NCBI RefSeq assembly: GCF_012489685.1
Contig: NC_080043.1
Location: 35,603,127 to 35,667,126, forward strand
From: Lotus japonicus
Lineage: Eukaryota; Streptophyta; Magnoliopsida; Fabales; Fabaceae
DNA: 64,000 bases
Reading direction: 5' to 3'
The position numbers and the translations under genes were made by a program. Below the pieces are notes generated by a model. That model made no database searches. It had not been told where the DNA came from and saw only the letters and a program-made list of their open reading frames with translations. Of the stretch, positions 22,301 through 30,713 are shown one piece after another. The number at the start of each line of letters is the position of its first letter. The first letter of the stretch is position 1.

Positions 22301-24220
22301 CTTGTTGTTTTTCCAAGATCTAGCTCTTATTTTGTGTACTGCCTCTGTACCTAGAGCTTTGGAATTCCTAGGCCTAGCACATTTGTTGGGGCACAAATAT
22401 AACAAAAGTGTTTGGGAGGAAGGAAAAGCCCAGAATAATTTGGAATTAACAGGGCAATTTCAGCATAGTGATGGCCATGTTACAGCCCTTAAATTTCTTC
22501 ATACAAATCAAGTTGAAGTTGGTAGTGGGAAGGAAAATGGTTCGGGAATTATTAGTTTGAGGGACCTAGTTGTTGCTGATTGCACTAGCTTGCTAATTCA
22601 AAGGTTAAGGGACCATTCTCAAGTGGCTAAGTTCAATGTTCTACCTTGGTATCCACATGTTTCTGTTTGTATCAGCTGGACTCTATTCCAACTTGAGTCA
22701 CATTGGGGAGTATTGATTTTTAGTGCTGATTCCAGTATTGTGCTATTTGAGACTTTGTTGGCTAGTGTTGGCTAAAGAGAGGGCAAGCAGATGGAGATCT
22801 ACACTCCAATTCCATTTACGGGTGTACAGAACTATTTTTCTGAATGAATATCTTTGTAAATGAGCTGACAAAGAGTTTTCTATTTTCCTTTTCTGTTTTT
22901 TGAAGATAAATAAACAAAATCAAATTCAAATATTCACTGATCCACAGAACTTATTGTTAGAAGTCACACATTGGCTAGAGATATGACATAGATAGCCTTT
23001 ATAAGGGTATAGCAACCCTCAACTCTTGAGCTAGCTTTTGGGTTGAGTTAGGCCCCTAATTTCTAATACTTATCTTTAACAAATGCTTGACTAGAGCATG
23101 AACCCTATAGACAAGCTGAGCATGAACCCTAGACAATGCTCGACTAATGAGTAATCCTGTTCACAGTAGTTGCATACCAATTCAGACTTAAGTTCTCATA
23201 ACTTGAAATCTTAGCTAACTTGAATTAACTCCATTCCCTCCTGGGAGGCTGCCATCTTTACACTACTACAGCCAACATTGGCTCTACCAGATCACATGAC
23301 CCTGCACTTCAGCTCTCAACAGTTTCCTCATGTCATTTCCAGCTAACCCACAAGCAGTACTGTGTGATAGTTATATAGGCTTCGTTTGGAAGAGCTTATG
23401 ACCTACCTATATTATAAGTTGTTTTGAGCTCATTTTCATAAGCTGATCAGATTAGCTTATGAATAAGAGTTTATGCTGTCCTATAACCTATTTTCCGTTT
23501 ATTTCAATGATTATCTCAAATTAGCTTACAAATATCTGACAGCATAAGCGTTAATGTCAGTGTTTGGGAGAGCTTATGCAAATAGCTTATGGTCTACCAT
23601 AAGCTGTTTTGAGCTTATTTTCATAAGCTACTCATAAGAGCTTATGAAAAAGAGCTTACGCTTATTTATAGCTTATTTTCAATTATTTCAATAAATCTTT
23701 TAAATTAGCTTATAAACAAGCACTTATGTCATAAGCGCTTATGACCATAAGCTCTTAATTAAGCTGGTTTTCCAAACGGGACCTAAGTGCTTATTGTCAT
23801 AAGTGCTTAATTAAGTTGTTTACCCAAACACACCCATATAATAAATCAGAAATACAAGTTCATATTCTCTTCTCCATCTCTTGCAAGCTCTTTAAACATT
23901 AACCTCAACCATAGACTCTGACCTCTTTTTCATTGCGATAAATTTGTGCACAATCCAAATGCCGATATCCAACCTACATAAACATAGCAAGAAAATTCAC
24001 AACTCAAAGAAAACAACAGGAAGCTCTAGATTCTGAAAAACAATGGAATGGATGATAAGGAATAATAGCAAGAGTGGGTGAAGGGAACAAGTACATCGAC
24101 GGCGGTGGCTATGGCATTAGCAACAACGCCAGGTGCAGCAAGCCAAGTGCCCAAACCAACAGAAGGAATCTTGGCACCTGTGTTCAGCTCGAAGAATCGA
24201 AGATCGTCGTCGCTAGCCAT
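16391..24220 (-). CDS. AKR-2: aldo-keto reductase (AKR4C-like), seven exons, intact
   Basis: Tandem paralogue of AKR-1 and probably an NADPH-dependent carbonyl reductase. Exons on the minus strand: 24220-24095, 23973-23923, 18840-18764, 18271-18184, 18066-17812, 17438-17202, 16474-16391. They total 918 nt, 305 residues. Exons 2-4 are exactly 51, 77 and 88 nt, as in AKR-1. The full tetrad is visible: Asp and Tyr in [14 protein letters not shown], Lys in ITSKLW and His in [16 protein letters not shown] and a WDGE C-terminus are also present. All introns are GT-AG except the last, whose donor is GC (17201-17200, in CAG|GCAAGT). Intron 2 is 5.1 kb (18841-23922) and filled with retroelement debris, yet the coding frame is clean. 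The start is at [10 protein letters not shown], aligning with AKR-1. Confidence 0.92.
16980..17095. repeat. GGCGGA-rich palindromic fragment in AKR-2 intron 6
   Basis: Clustered GGCGGATGGCGG and CCATGGCGG phrases are partly mirrored by GGCCATGGTGGCG at the other end. It is possibly a small DNA-transposon relic. No target duplication was found. Confidence 0.3.
17530..17715. repeat. Dispersed repeat fragment in AKR-2 intron 5
   Basis: A CCATAA-type short tandem run is followed by TCTCACAAGTTGAGGCCGGC, then TATATGGACC. A close relative, TCTCACAAGTGAGGTTGGC then TATATGGATC, lies at 18943-18976, also after a simple repeat. The shared block and the preceding simple repeats suggest retroposon 3' ends. 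Confidence 0.5.
18907..18984 (+). repeat. (AAC)n run plus dispersed repeat fragment in AKR-2 intron 2
   Basis: About nine AAC units (18907-18936) are followed by the CTCACAAGTGAGGTTGGCTA block related to 17550-17590. It directly abuts the LTR beginning at 18985. Confidence 0.6.
18985..19227 (+). mobile_element. First gag-type element in AKR-2 intron 2: 5' LTR
   Basis: A 243-bp LTR running TGACAGGAACTC to TTCTATCA, with a TATAAATA box at 19048-19055. It is followed directly by TTGGTATCAGAGC, the usual initiator-Met tRNA primer site. It is related to the LTR at 20138-20401. No 3' LTR was found. Confidence 0.75.
19284..19898 (+). pseudogene. Coiled-coil leader/gag-like frame of the first element, truncated
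   Basis: The frame begins [14 protein letters not shown] just after the primer-binding site. It is dominated by Glu/Arg/Ala heptad-like sequence (about residues 1-110), a predicted coiled coil, then a low-complexity Ser/Thr/Gln region. The last ten or so codons are derived from the TRIM LTR that starts near 19873, so the frame is cut by that insertion. No zinc knuckle or enzyme domain is visible. Its function is unknown; the context indicates a retroelement gag or accessory protein. Confidence 0.55.
19873..20137 (-). mobile_element. TRIM (miniature LTR element), truncated
   Basis: Read on the minus strand: 5' LTR remnant (20137-20099), ending ...TGCTTGACA; primer site TGGTATCAGAGC (20098-20087); a 0.14-kb non-coding interior; a GTGAGGGGGCG purine tract; then a 3' LTR starting TGTTAGAG (19945-19873). 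Both LTRs share the CTTATCCCAAAAG motif (plus strand). The 5' LTR is cut short by the LTR at 20138. No coding capacity. Confidence 0.7.
20138..20401 (+). mobile_element. Second gag-type element in AKR-2 intron 2: 5' LTR
   Basis: A 264-bp LTR, TGATAGGAACTC to TTCTAACA, followed by TTGGTATTAGAGC (a primer site with one change) and a leader homologous to that after 19227. It inserted into the TRIM LTR. No matching 3' LTR was found by eye. Confidence 0.75.
20454..22775 (+). pseudogene. Gag-like polyprotein frame with two in-frame TAG codons
   Basis: One reading frame of 774 codons is interrupted only by TAG at 20925-20927 and 21684-21686. The N-terminal part (20454-20924) is a Ty3/gypsy-type gag capsid domain, seen in the pattern [27 protein letters not shown], and [11 protein letters not shown]. 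The middle part (20928-21683) is Glu/Pro-rich and low complexity. The last part (21687-22772) has no family I recognise; it contains [11 protein letters not shown] and SHWGVLIFS. No protease, reverse transcriptase or integrase was seen. Both stops could be single C-to-T changes of CAG. It is antisense to AKR-2 and probably a non-autonomous element protein. Confidence 0.65.
22955..23068 (+). mobile_element. Small solo LTR (TRIM-like)
   Basis: A 114-bp sequence from TGTTAGAAGTCACACATTGG to TTTCTAATA, with a perfect CTTAT duplication on both sides (22950-22954, 23069-23073). It contains a CTTTATAAGGG box. The size and ends fit a TRIM or copia-type solo LTR. Confidence 0.7.
23379..23850. mobile_element. 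MITE-like inverted-repeat cluster
   Basis: Many copies of CATAAGCT/AGCTTATG are arranged in opposite directions. Terminal-like phrases GTTTGGAAGAGCTTATG (near 23385) and GTTTGGGAGAGCTTATG (near 23563) face TTTTCCAAACGGGACC (near 23768) and ACCCAAACACACCC (near 23822). This suggests one MITE nested in or next to a relative. Located in AKR-2 intron 2. Confidence 0.6.
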
Positions 24221-24763
24221 TTTCTACGGTGATGGTTGCAGAACAAAACTCAGGTTCAGGCTTAGGCCACGGGCACAGAGAGAGAGAGTGAACGGTGGTG
24301 CCGTGCTACTGAAGAAGTCAACCGAAACCGAAGTAGACAAAGGCACCACGTCAATAGGTTCAATGCCACATGTTAAGTGTTTTTGTACTTTGTATTAACT
24401 TCATTCTCTCATAATTCAATCTGCAATAATTGAATATGGTAAATCTCGGAGTTTTTTTTTTTTTTTAAATGAAAACATTTGTTATAAAGTAATGTGATGA
24501 GTTTCACCTGTAAAATCTAAGAGTATTTCTAATGTAAGGTTCTTAATTCTTAATTCTTATTTTTGAGTTAAGAACTAAGAACTGAGTTTTTAACCACTGG
24601 AGGAGACTGACGTGGAGTTCTTAGTTCTTAAAAATAAAAACTGTTCTTATATAAGATGTTTTACTTTTTGAGTTCTTAGCATAAAAAAATAATTTTTTTT
24701 CTCTCATTCATTTAAAGAAGAATATGGGTGTTGTTTCTCTCAAGTACTTGGCTTAGGGAAGTG
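24221..24763. other. AKR-2 5' flank with a MITE-like fragment
   Basis: The AKR-2 promoter and 5' UTR should lie just right of 24220. At about 24521-24690, TTCTTAATTCTTA and AGAACTAAGAACT type phrases face each other, in the style of a small MITE whose ends are not exact. No gene seen. Confidence 0.45.
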
Positions 24764-25212
24764 TGTTGAATATTGAAATGTAATCCAAGTACTGGTTAGT
24801 TGAATGTATATGCTGAGGTGTATAGCTTAGAGTGTTAAAATGCTCACTAAGCATAGTTATTTGTTAGTTAGTGGATTAGTGTTTACCCTAAATAGTTATA
24901 TAAAGGCATGTACACACTTTCTTCCTTCAATAATGAGAACATTTCATTCTCAGCTCAATTCTTTTCCTCTATTTTCTCTCTAAGTTTCAACAAATTGGTA
25001 TCAAGAGCGTGTGTTTGACCTAGAGCTTGTGGGTGAAAATCGATCTCTCTGAAAATCACATTCTGCTGCGTGTAGAAGTGATTCTTGATGTGATTTGCTG
25101 AGGTAAATCACATATCTCCTTGAGTTGATTCGTCTTTGTGCTTGGTTTGATTTGGGGTTGCGGTTCTAAGTTGCGATCGAGGTTAATTGCTACGTGCAAT
25201 TGTTACATATAT
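24764..25212 (+). mobile_element. Copia-type 5' LTR, primer site and leader (outermost element)
   Basis: A 229-bp LTR (24764-24992) has 7-bp inverted ends, TGTTGAA...TTCAACA, and a TATATAAAGG box near 24898. It is followed by TGGTATCAAGAGC (24996-25008), a Ty1/copia-type initiator-Met primer site. The leader runs to 25212, where Sirevirus A interrupts it. The remainder of this element is outside the window. Confidence 0.75.
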
Positions 25213-25544
25213 TGAAGGTATGAAAAACGGTAGAAAGGGGGGGTTTGAATAGCGTTTTTAAATAAAAACTTCCACCTTAAGATTTTTATCAAATCTTTTC
25301 GTGACTCAAGAAGTGCTTAAGATAAGAGATAGAAAAGCACACAAGGATTTTATCCTGGTTCACTTGATAAATCCCTCAAGCTAATCCAGTCCACCCGTTA
25401 AGGTGATTTCTTCCTTCTTAGAATGAAGGCAATCCACTAATCAGGTATGTGTTACAACTGCACTTGAAACCTACAAGTGACTAACAATACACTGACTTAG
25501 CTCACACTAAGATTCACTCTCTTAGTCTTCTCTAGGATCCGATC
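25213..25544 (-). mobile_element. Sirevirus A: 3' LTR, first part
   Basis: Reverse complement of the end of a Sirevirus LTR (in element sense it ends ...CATACCTTCA). It is homologous to the LTRs of element E. It is interrupted at 25544 by Gypsy B and continues at 57617. TATAT (25208-25212) is a candidate target duplication, but its partner is outside the window. Confidence 0.85.
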
Positions 25545-26235
25545 TGTAAGACCTGGATTTGCAGAACAAGTTAATTTCCGACTCACGCGTAGAATCAGTG
25601 TAAGCGTGACATGAGTTTGATATTTGAGAAAGATTAATGAAGAAGAAAGTTCAGGAATTGCTTGAGGAATGTTGCGGAGTCGCTGTAGGAATTAGTGCGA
25701 GTTGTCTGCACACCTGCTTTATGGCGAGCGTGTCCAGAATAGGCTAATTTTGCTTTAGAGCAACGTTTTAAGTGAGATTTCAAATCCTTGGAAAATTTAA
25801 AGATTCTCTTTATTTTTCCTTCAACCAGCGTTTCATTTCGGAACTCTGGACTGTACGCATGATAGTATTCACTTTTTGGAAGTCCAACGACGCTAATTTC
25901 TTTGCTTCGAAACCCGAGATTCGAGCGATGGATGAAGACTTTTTCTATTCGGGACTTCTAACGAAGTTTCCGTCCGTGTTGCCAGATTTTTTTCGACATT
26001 TCCAATCTTTCTTCAGTAGGAAGTTTTGTCGTTTGAGCATCACAGCAAAAAGTGGTTTTTCGGGTCAGATTAACTTACACCGCTTTTGGGATTTTAGATA
26101 TCGTTTTTCCCAAATCATAGATACTTGTTTTGAGTTATGGAATTCTGACGCCAGAATCTCTCTTAGAATTCATCGGTGAATGTGCTGCAAAAATCGGAAT
26201 CGCGAAATTTTCATTTTCCCGCGATTTCACCTGCC

Positions 26236-26244
26236 TATAAATAG
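26236..26244 (+). promoter_or_regulatory. TATA box of the Gypsy B 5' LTR
   Basis: TATAAATAG preceded by CACCTGCC. The same motif is at 54747-54755 (3' LTR), 61347-61355 (LTR C) and 5885-5893 (LTR D, minus strand). Confidence 0.65.
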
Positions 26245-27714
26245 TCGAAAAAGCAAAAATCTCTTCATTCTCACCCATTCAAGGCCGCGAGCAAGGAGAG
26301 AGGAGGAGAGGAAGATTTTTCGCGAAAACTTGACCAATCTTCGCACAGTTCGTCTCTACTTCAAGGTATCGAGGTAACTAGCTTGATTCTTACCTCTGAT
26401 TTCTGTTTCTACTGCGTTTCTGAAGTCGTTTCTGTGCTCACAGTTTTGAGCTTTTTGTAAAACGGTCCGTTTTCTCTGATTTCTTACTTGGGTTATCTTC
26501 CCTACGTTCCCAAGAGTCTAAAACCTCTGTCAGTAATCGCCGATTGCGATCGAGCTGTCCAGGATCTGAAAAACTGATTCAAAACTCTTTAGTCGCACAT
26601 TTCGAAACTTTATTGTCGAAAAGTCATAATCGGACTTCGTGCCTTTAGGATTTGTTGTCACGGATGTCGTTAGGATCATTGCTGTCAAATTTGTTTTCAG
26701 AACTGATAACTTTGAGGCTTTGAGCTTTTATTTTGGACCAAAACGCCCCTGAACGGCCGTATTTTGATCCGATTGTCCGAAAATTGTTCCGACAGTTTCT
26801 TTGCCTTAGTTTTACCCTAAAACTACCTTGTAAACAGATTTGATCGAAGAAAATGAGCCTGAGCCCTTTTTCTCTTATGGCCGTGAGCTTGTAGTGTTAG
26901 GGGGGAGTTTTCGTTTTCGAAAACTTGTCTTTTGTATCCGATTGTTGTATTCTGAAGCTTTAATGCTTTGTCTAGCGCTTGTGAGTTGTATTGTGATCGA
27001 ACTAATCGATTTTGTTTGGATTCTGCTTTGTTTTTCTCCGAGGTTCAGTTGAAGGAACTTTGGGAGTTTCAGAGCATTTGTGTGAAGGAGATTTTGATTA
27101 CGAGGCTGGAGCAGCTCGAGGTTAGGGCAACTTACTATATTAGCTATGATTGCATGATAGGCGTCGATAAATTCGACTCATGCTTTATTTGATGTTGTTA
27201 TGATGATGAGTTGATGTTATGATGTTTTTCCATAACTTGTGATATTGTGATATTGTTGGATGGTTCGTTTTGACGCGACTTCGGAGTGGAGATTCATTGA
27301 TCTGGTGATCTTTGATATTTCGGGTTGGATGAACAACCCTAGGCAAGTTCAAATGTGGGGTTTGAGACTTAGCCATTTGTTGGGATTCGTTTGAATACTT
27401 AGACTTTCCCCGGGAAACTTCTTTTGGAGGGTTTTTGGAAAACTTAGAATGATTAGAATTTCGAAAACTAGAGACTTTGGGAGACTTAGACTTTGAGGAA
27501 TAAACTCATAACCTGACTAATTCAATTCGAAACGTTTTTACTAAACGAATAATCATAGGAGACCTAAAGGAGAAAATGATTGTGAAAGACGGGGAAAAGT
27601 CGACTTGTTGTGGGTTTGGAGAGTTTTGGAATTGGGGAAAGCCACTAAGGTGAGCTATGGTGATGATTGAAAGTCACCGAGTACTCTAGTACTCCTGGTA
27701 GTGTTGTTCGAGTC

Positions 27715-27961
27715 GTGTTGTATTGACCGGCACAGACTCTGGGCCTTGTTTGTGGGTTTTGTGGTGGGAGTTGTGTTGTATTGACCGACACTAACTCCGA
27801 GTCGTGTTGTATTGACCGACACTGACTCTGGCTTTGATTTTGGGTTTTGTTGTTGGGGTTGTGTTGTATTGACCGACACTAATCCCTTGTGTATTCTTGT
27901 TGGTGGAGTTGTGTTGTATTGACCGACACTTACTCCGAGTTGTGTTGTATTGACCGACACT
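27715..27961 (+). repeat. GTGTTGTATTGACCGACAC array, six copies (B 5' LTR)
   Basis: Six copies of the 19-20 bp motif with variable spacers rich in GTTGTGGG-type sequence. The motif is a weak inverted repeat. Copy number differs between LTRs: five in D, six here, eight in C. Confidence 0.85.
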
Positions 27962-28052
27962 AACTCTTGGGTTTGTTTTGAGTTTGGGTTTGAGCTAAAC
28001 ACTTATGTGGTGAGGGCGATTCGATGTTTGGCTAATCATATTGCATCAATCG

Positions 28053-28280
28053 GGTGAATAACGGGAATGGTTCACCTGTGCATTTCATGGTGAATAACGG
28101 GAATGGTTCACCTTGCATTAATGATGAATAACGGGAATGGTTCATCATATGGTGAATAACGGGAATGGTTCACCAAGGATGAATAACGGGAATGGTTCAT
28201 CCAGGATGAATAACGGGAATGGTTCATCCATAGTGAAGAACGGGAATGCTTCACTTGTGGCGAACAGGAACGCATCACAA
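28053..28280 (+). repeat. Covarying hairpin array (B 5' LTR)
   Basis: Seven clear units plus one degenerate unit, each with a loop close to TAACGGGAATGG. Stems are GGTGAA/TTCACC (three units), ATGATGAA/TTCATCAT (one), GGATGAA/TTCATCC (two), AGTGAA/TTCACT (one). Arm changes occur in complementary pairs. The period is close to a multiple of three, so an Asn-Gly-Asn-rich peptide can also be read through it. Confidence 0.88.
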
Positions 28281-29221
28281 ATCCGGATCATATTGTGCAT
28301 TTCACGCATACATTCATTCTAACTGAAATCGTGTGCTGTTTGATTTATTGAAGCATTGTTAGAGCCAATAACATGCTAGGATTGTTTATATATATATATA
28401 TATCAACATATATATCTATACCCCATATCACATGTTGAGTGTATATCTACTTATTTCCGTGAGTTGACCCTAGCGCCTTGGCTTTGGTTGTATGTTTGTG
28501 TTTGGGCGGTCGGCATGCTGCCAGATGTCAACGGTGGATTGGGTTTCGATGGTCTTTCCCTCGGGGGGGATCAGATATGAGTTGGTGGACCGTCATGCCC
28601 CACCGCTTGGGTGATCTATCTTGTTGGTCATCGGGCGACGTACCGGGGAAGGGTCATGGAGGACCGGACTGACGAGAGTGGACGTCTGACGAAAGGAGCT
28701 TTACGACGCATGGAGCTGAGCTTCAACTTGCCAACTTCAGTTCGCAGTGGACTTGGTACTGGGAGGGTAGGTTTAGGCAGGCGTCATATTTTGTGTAGAG
28801 CTCTGATTCGTTTTGCTTTTGGGACAGGGTAGGTTCCCGACGCATGACTTTTGTGTGGTTCTTTTACTGAGGGATCACAGTGAGTCAGTCGGACCATAGG
28901 GGTCTTTGCTTAGGCCATTTTGAGGCCGACTTTCTCCTAGTGGTTTGTAATTATAATTTTCTCACTCACACTTCTGGATCTGTAAATATTTGCCTACGGG
29001 CACACTACTTTGGAGTCACTGCGAGTGCGCGTGACGTGGGAGTGCAGCTGAGGCTGTACATGTTTATATTTGATGTATATTGGTTAGTTTAGTGGTTGGG
29101 TTATGTCTTTACTTTCTATTGCTTTATTTAAAAGGAATCAAACGAAAAAAAATTACCTGTTTTCCGCGTAGAGTTATTTTTGGTTACTAAGGTGACACCC
29201 GGAAATCGGGGTGTTACATTG

Positions 29222-29233
29222 TGGTATCAGAGC
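29222..29233 (+). other. Gypsy B primer-binding site
   Basis: TGGTATCAGAGC three bases after the LTR end, complementary to the 3' end of initiator-Met tRNA. The B leader follows until Sirevirus E interrupts at 29360. Confidence 0.85.
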
Positions 29234-29360
29234 TTAGTCGAGTCTTTTGGGAGTCTTTGGGGAATAGGTCTTCTGTGCTAGGTTGTGTGACTCTGCAAAG
29301 AATGAAAATTGATTGTCTGCAGAGCGATTTTCGCTCTAATTGTTTGCGTTACCACTTAAC

Positions 29361-30641
29361 TGTAAGATCAAGTTTTGATCTAGTAGTACAACTCTATGTT
29401 TTGATGATTACAAGTTAACCTTTTGATATGAACAATTGTGGTACTCTAACGTGTTTTTCTGAGTGTGCTATTTACAGGCTCTGACCTCAACTCAATCTCA
29501 CACAAATCAGAAGCACTGTGTATAAAGAGTGACCCAAGCAACGCTTTCGCATTCACCATGTTCAGTATGAACAGTGGAAAAGCTTCAGAAGTTCTGAAGC
29601 TATACAAACTCTGATGTGGACTCAGTCGCTAGAAGCTCTGAAGATCCAGAAGTTCTGATAACCAAGAAACACTGAAGGTTCAGATGTTCTGATGGTGTAG
29701 AAGACTCTGAAGATCCAGAAGCTGAATAGTGGAAACTCTGAAGTCCAGAAGCAAGAAACTCTGAAGGCTATGTTCTTCCCTCTGAGTTCAGAATCAGAAG
29801 ATACAATGGTCAGAGGATCTGTGCTTTCCCTCTGACTCTGATCAACCGGCTTCACAAGTTCCTATATGAAGTATTCCCCTGATCAGAAGTCTCCTAGGTT
29901 AAAAGGTCAAGTCGCTATCCAAGTACAAAAGCAAGTGTACCTTCCTGACGACCTACCTAACGTTCTCAGCCACTGCAGAAGCTGGATTTTCCAGAACTGC
30001 CCTCCAACGGTAGCATTTCCCATGCAACGCTCAACCCTAATCCTTGGAGTATATATAGAGGCTGAAGATTGAAAGAAGCGGCAAGAGAATATCAAAAGAA
30101 GAAATACACACGCGCAAGACATATTCAAAATATTCTAAGCTTTCTTTCATCTGTTCTTAGTTAGTTTACACTCAGCTTATTTAGAAGCAAACCTTTGTAA
30201 ACACCAACCTCAAACAGTTGTTTGATTTTCCTTAAGGGACCGGGTAGGTCAGTATCCTTAAGAAAACTAAGAGAGTGAATCTTAGTGGTGATTCCTTTAG
30301 GAGATCAAGGTTGATCGGATCCTAGAGAAGACTAAGAGAGTGAATCTTAGTGAGAGCTAAGTCAGTGTATTGTTAGTCACTTGTAGGTTTCAAGTGCAGT
30401 TGTAACGATTATCTGATTAGTGGATTGCCTTCATTCTAAGAAGGAAGAAATCACCTTAACGGGTGGACTGGATTAGCTTGAGGGATTTATCAAGTGAACC
30501 AGGATAAAATACTTGTGTGCTTTTCTATCTCTTATCTTTAGCACTTAAGTTCTCGAAAGATTTGTCAAAATCTTTAAGGTGGAAGTCTTGTTCTGAAAAC
30601 GTTATTCAAACCCCCCCTTTCTACCGTTTTTCATACCTTCA
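29361..30641 (+). repeat. Sirevirus E 5' LTR (1,281 bp)
   Basis: TGTAAGATCAAG to CATACCTTCA. A TATATATAG box lies at 30050-30057. The U3 part (about 29586-29790) is dense in CAGAAG and TTCTGA half-sites, including CTTCAGAAGTTCTGAAG. Confidence 0.93.
30050..30057 (+). promoter_or_regulatory. TATA box of the Sirevirus E LTR
   Basis: TATATATAG after CCTTGGAG; kept in the other Sirevirus LTRs of the window. Confidence 0.6.
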
Positions 30642-30643
30642 AT

Positions 30644-30655
30644 TGGTATCAGAGC
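30644..30655 (+). other. Sirevirus E primer-binding site
   Basis: TGGTATCAGAGC two bases after the 5' LTR, complementary to initiator-Met tRNA. Confidence 0.85.
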
Positions 30656-30713
30656 GCAAGTTCTGATTACCACACCTAACAGTGTTCAGTGATCCGGGCC
30701 GGTGTGAAAAACA

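Larger units (their letters stand above)
25545..29218 (+). repeat. Gypsy B 5' LTR (3,674 bp)
   Basis: Begins TGTAAGACCTGG and ends CGGGGTGTTACA. TATAAATAG lies at 26236-26244. Both tandem arrays (27715-27961 and 28053-28280) lie 1.5-2 kb downstream of the TATA box, so they would be inside the transcribed R/U5 part. Confidence 0.92.

Noticed and set aside
21687..22775. Frame of 360 codons as a host gene antisense to AKR-2
   Set aside because: It is in the same frame as the gag-like part upstream, separated only by a TAG, and lies within retroelement sequence.
28053..28280. Regular direct repeats resembling a CRISPR array
   Set aside because: Units are adjacent hairpins with related sequence and no unique spacers, inside a plant LTR; no cas genes.
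29586..29790. Heat-shock elements in the Sirevirus LTR
   Set aside because: GAA and TTC blocks are separated by one base, not the two bases needed for a canonical element.
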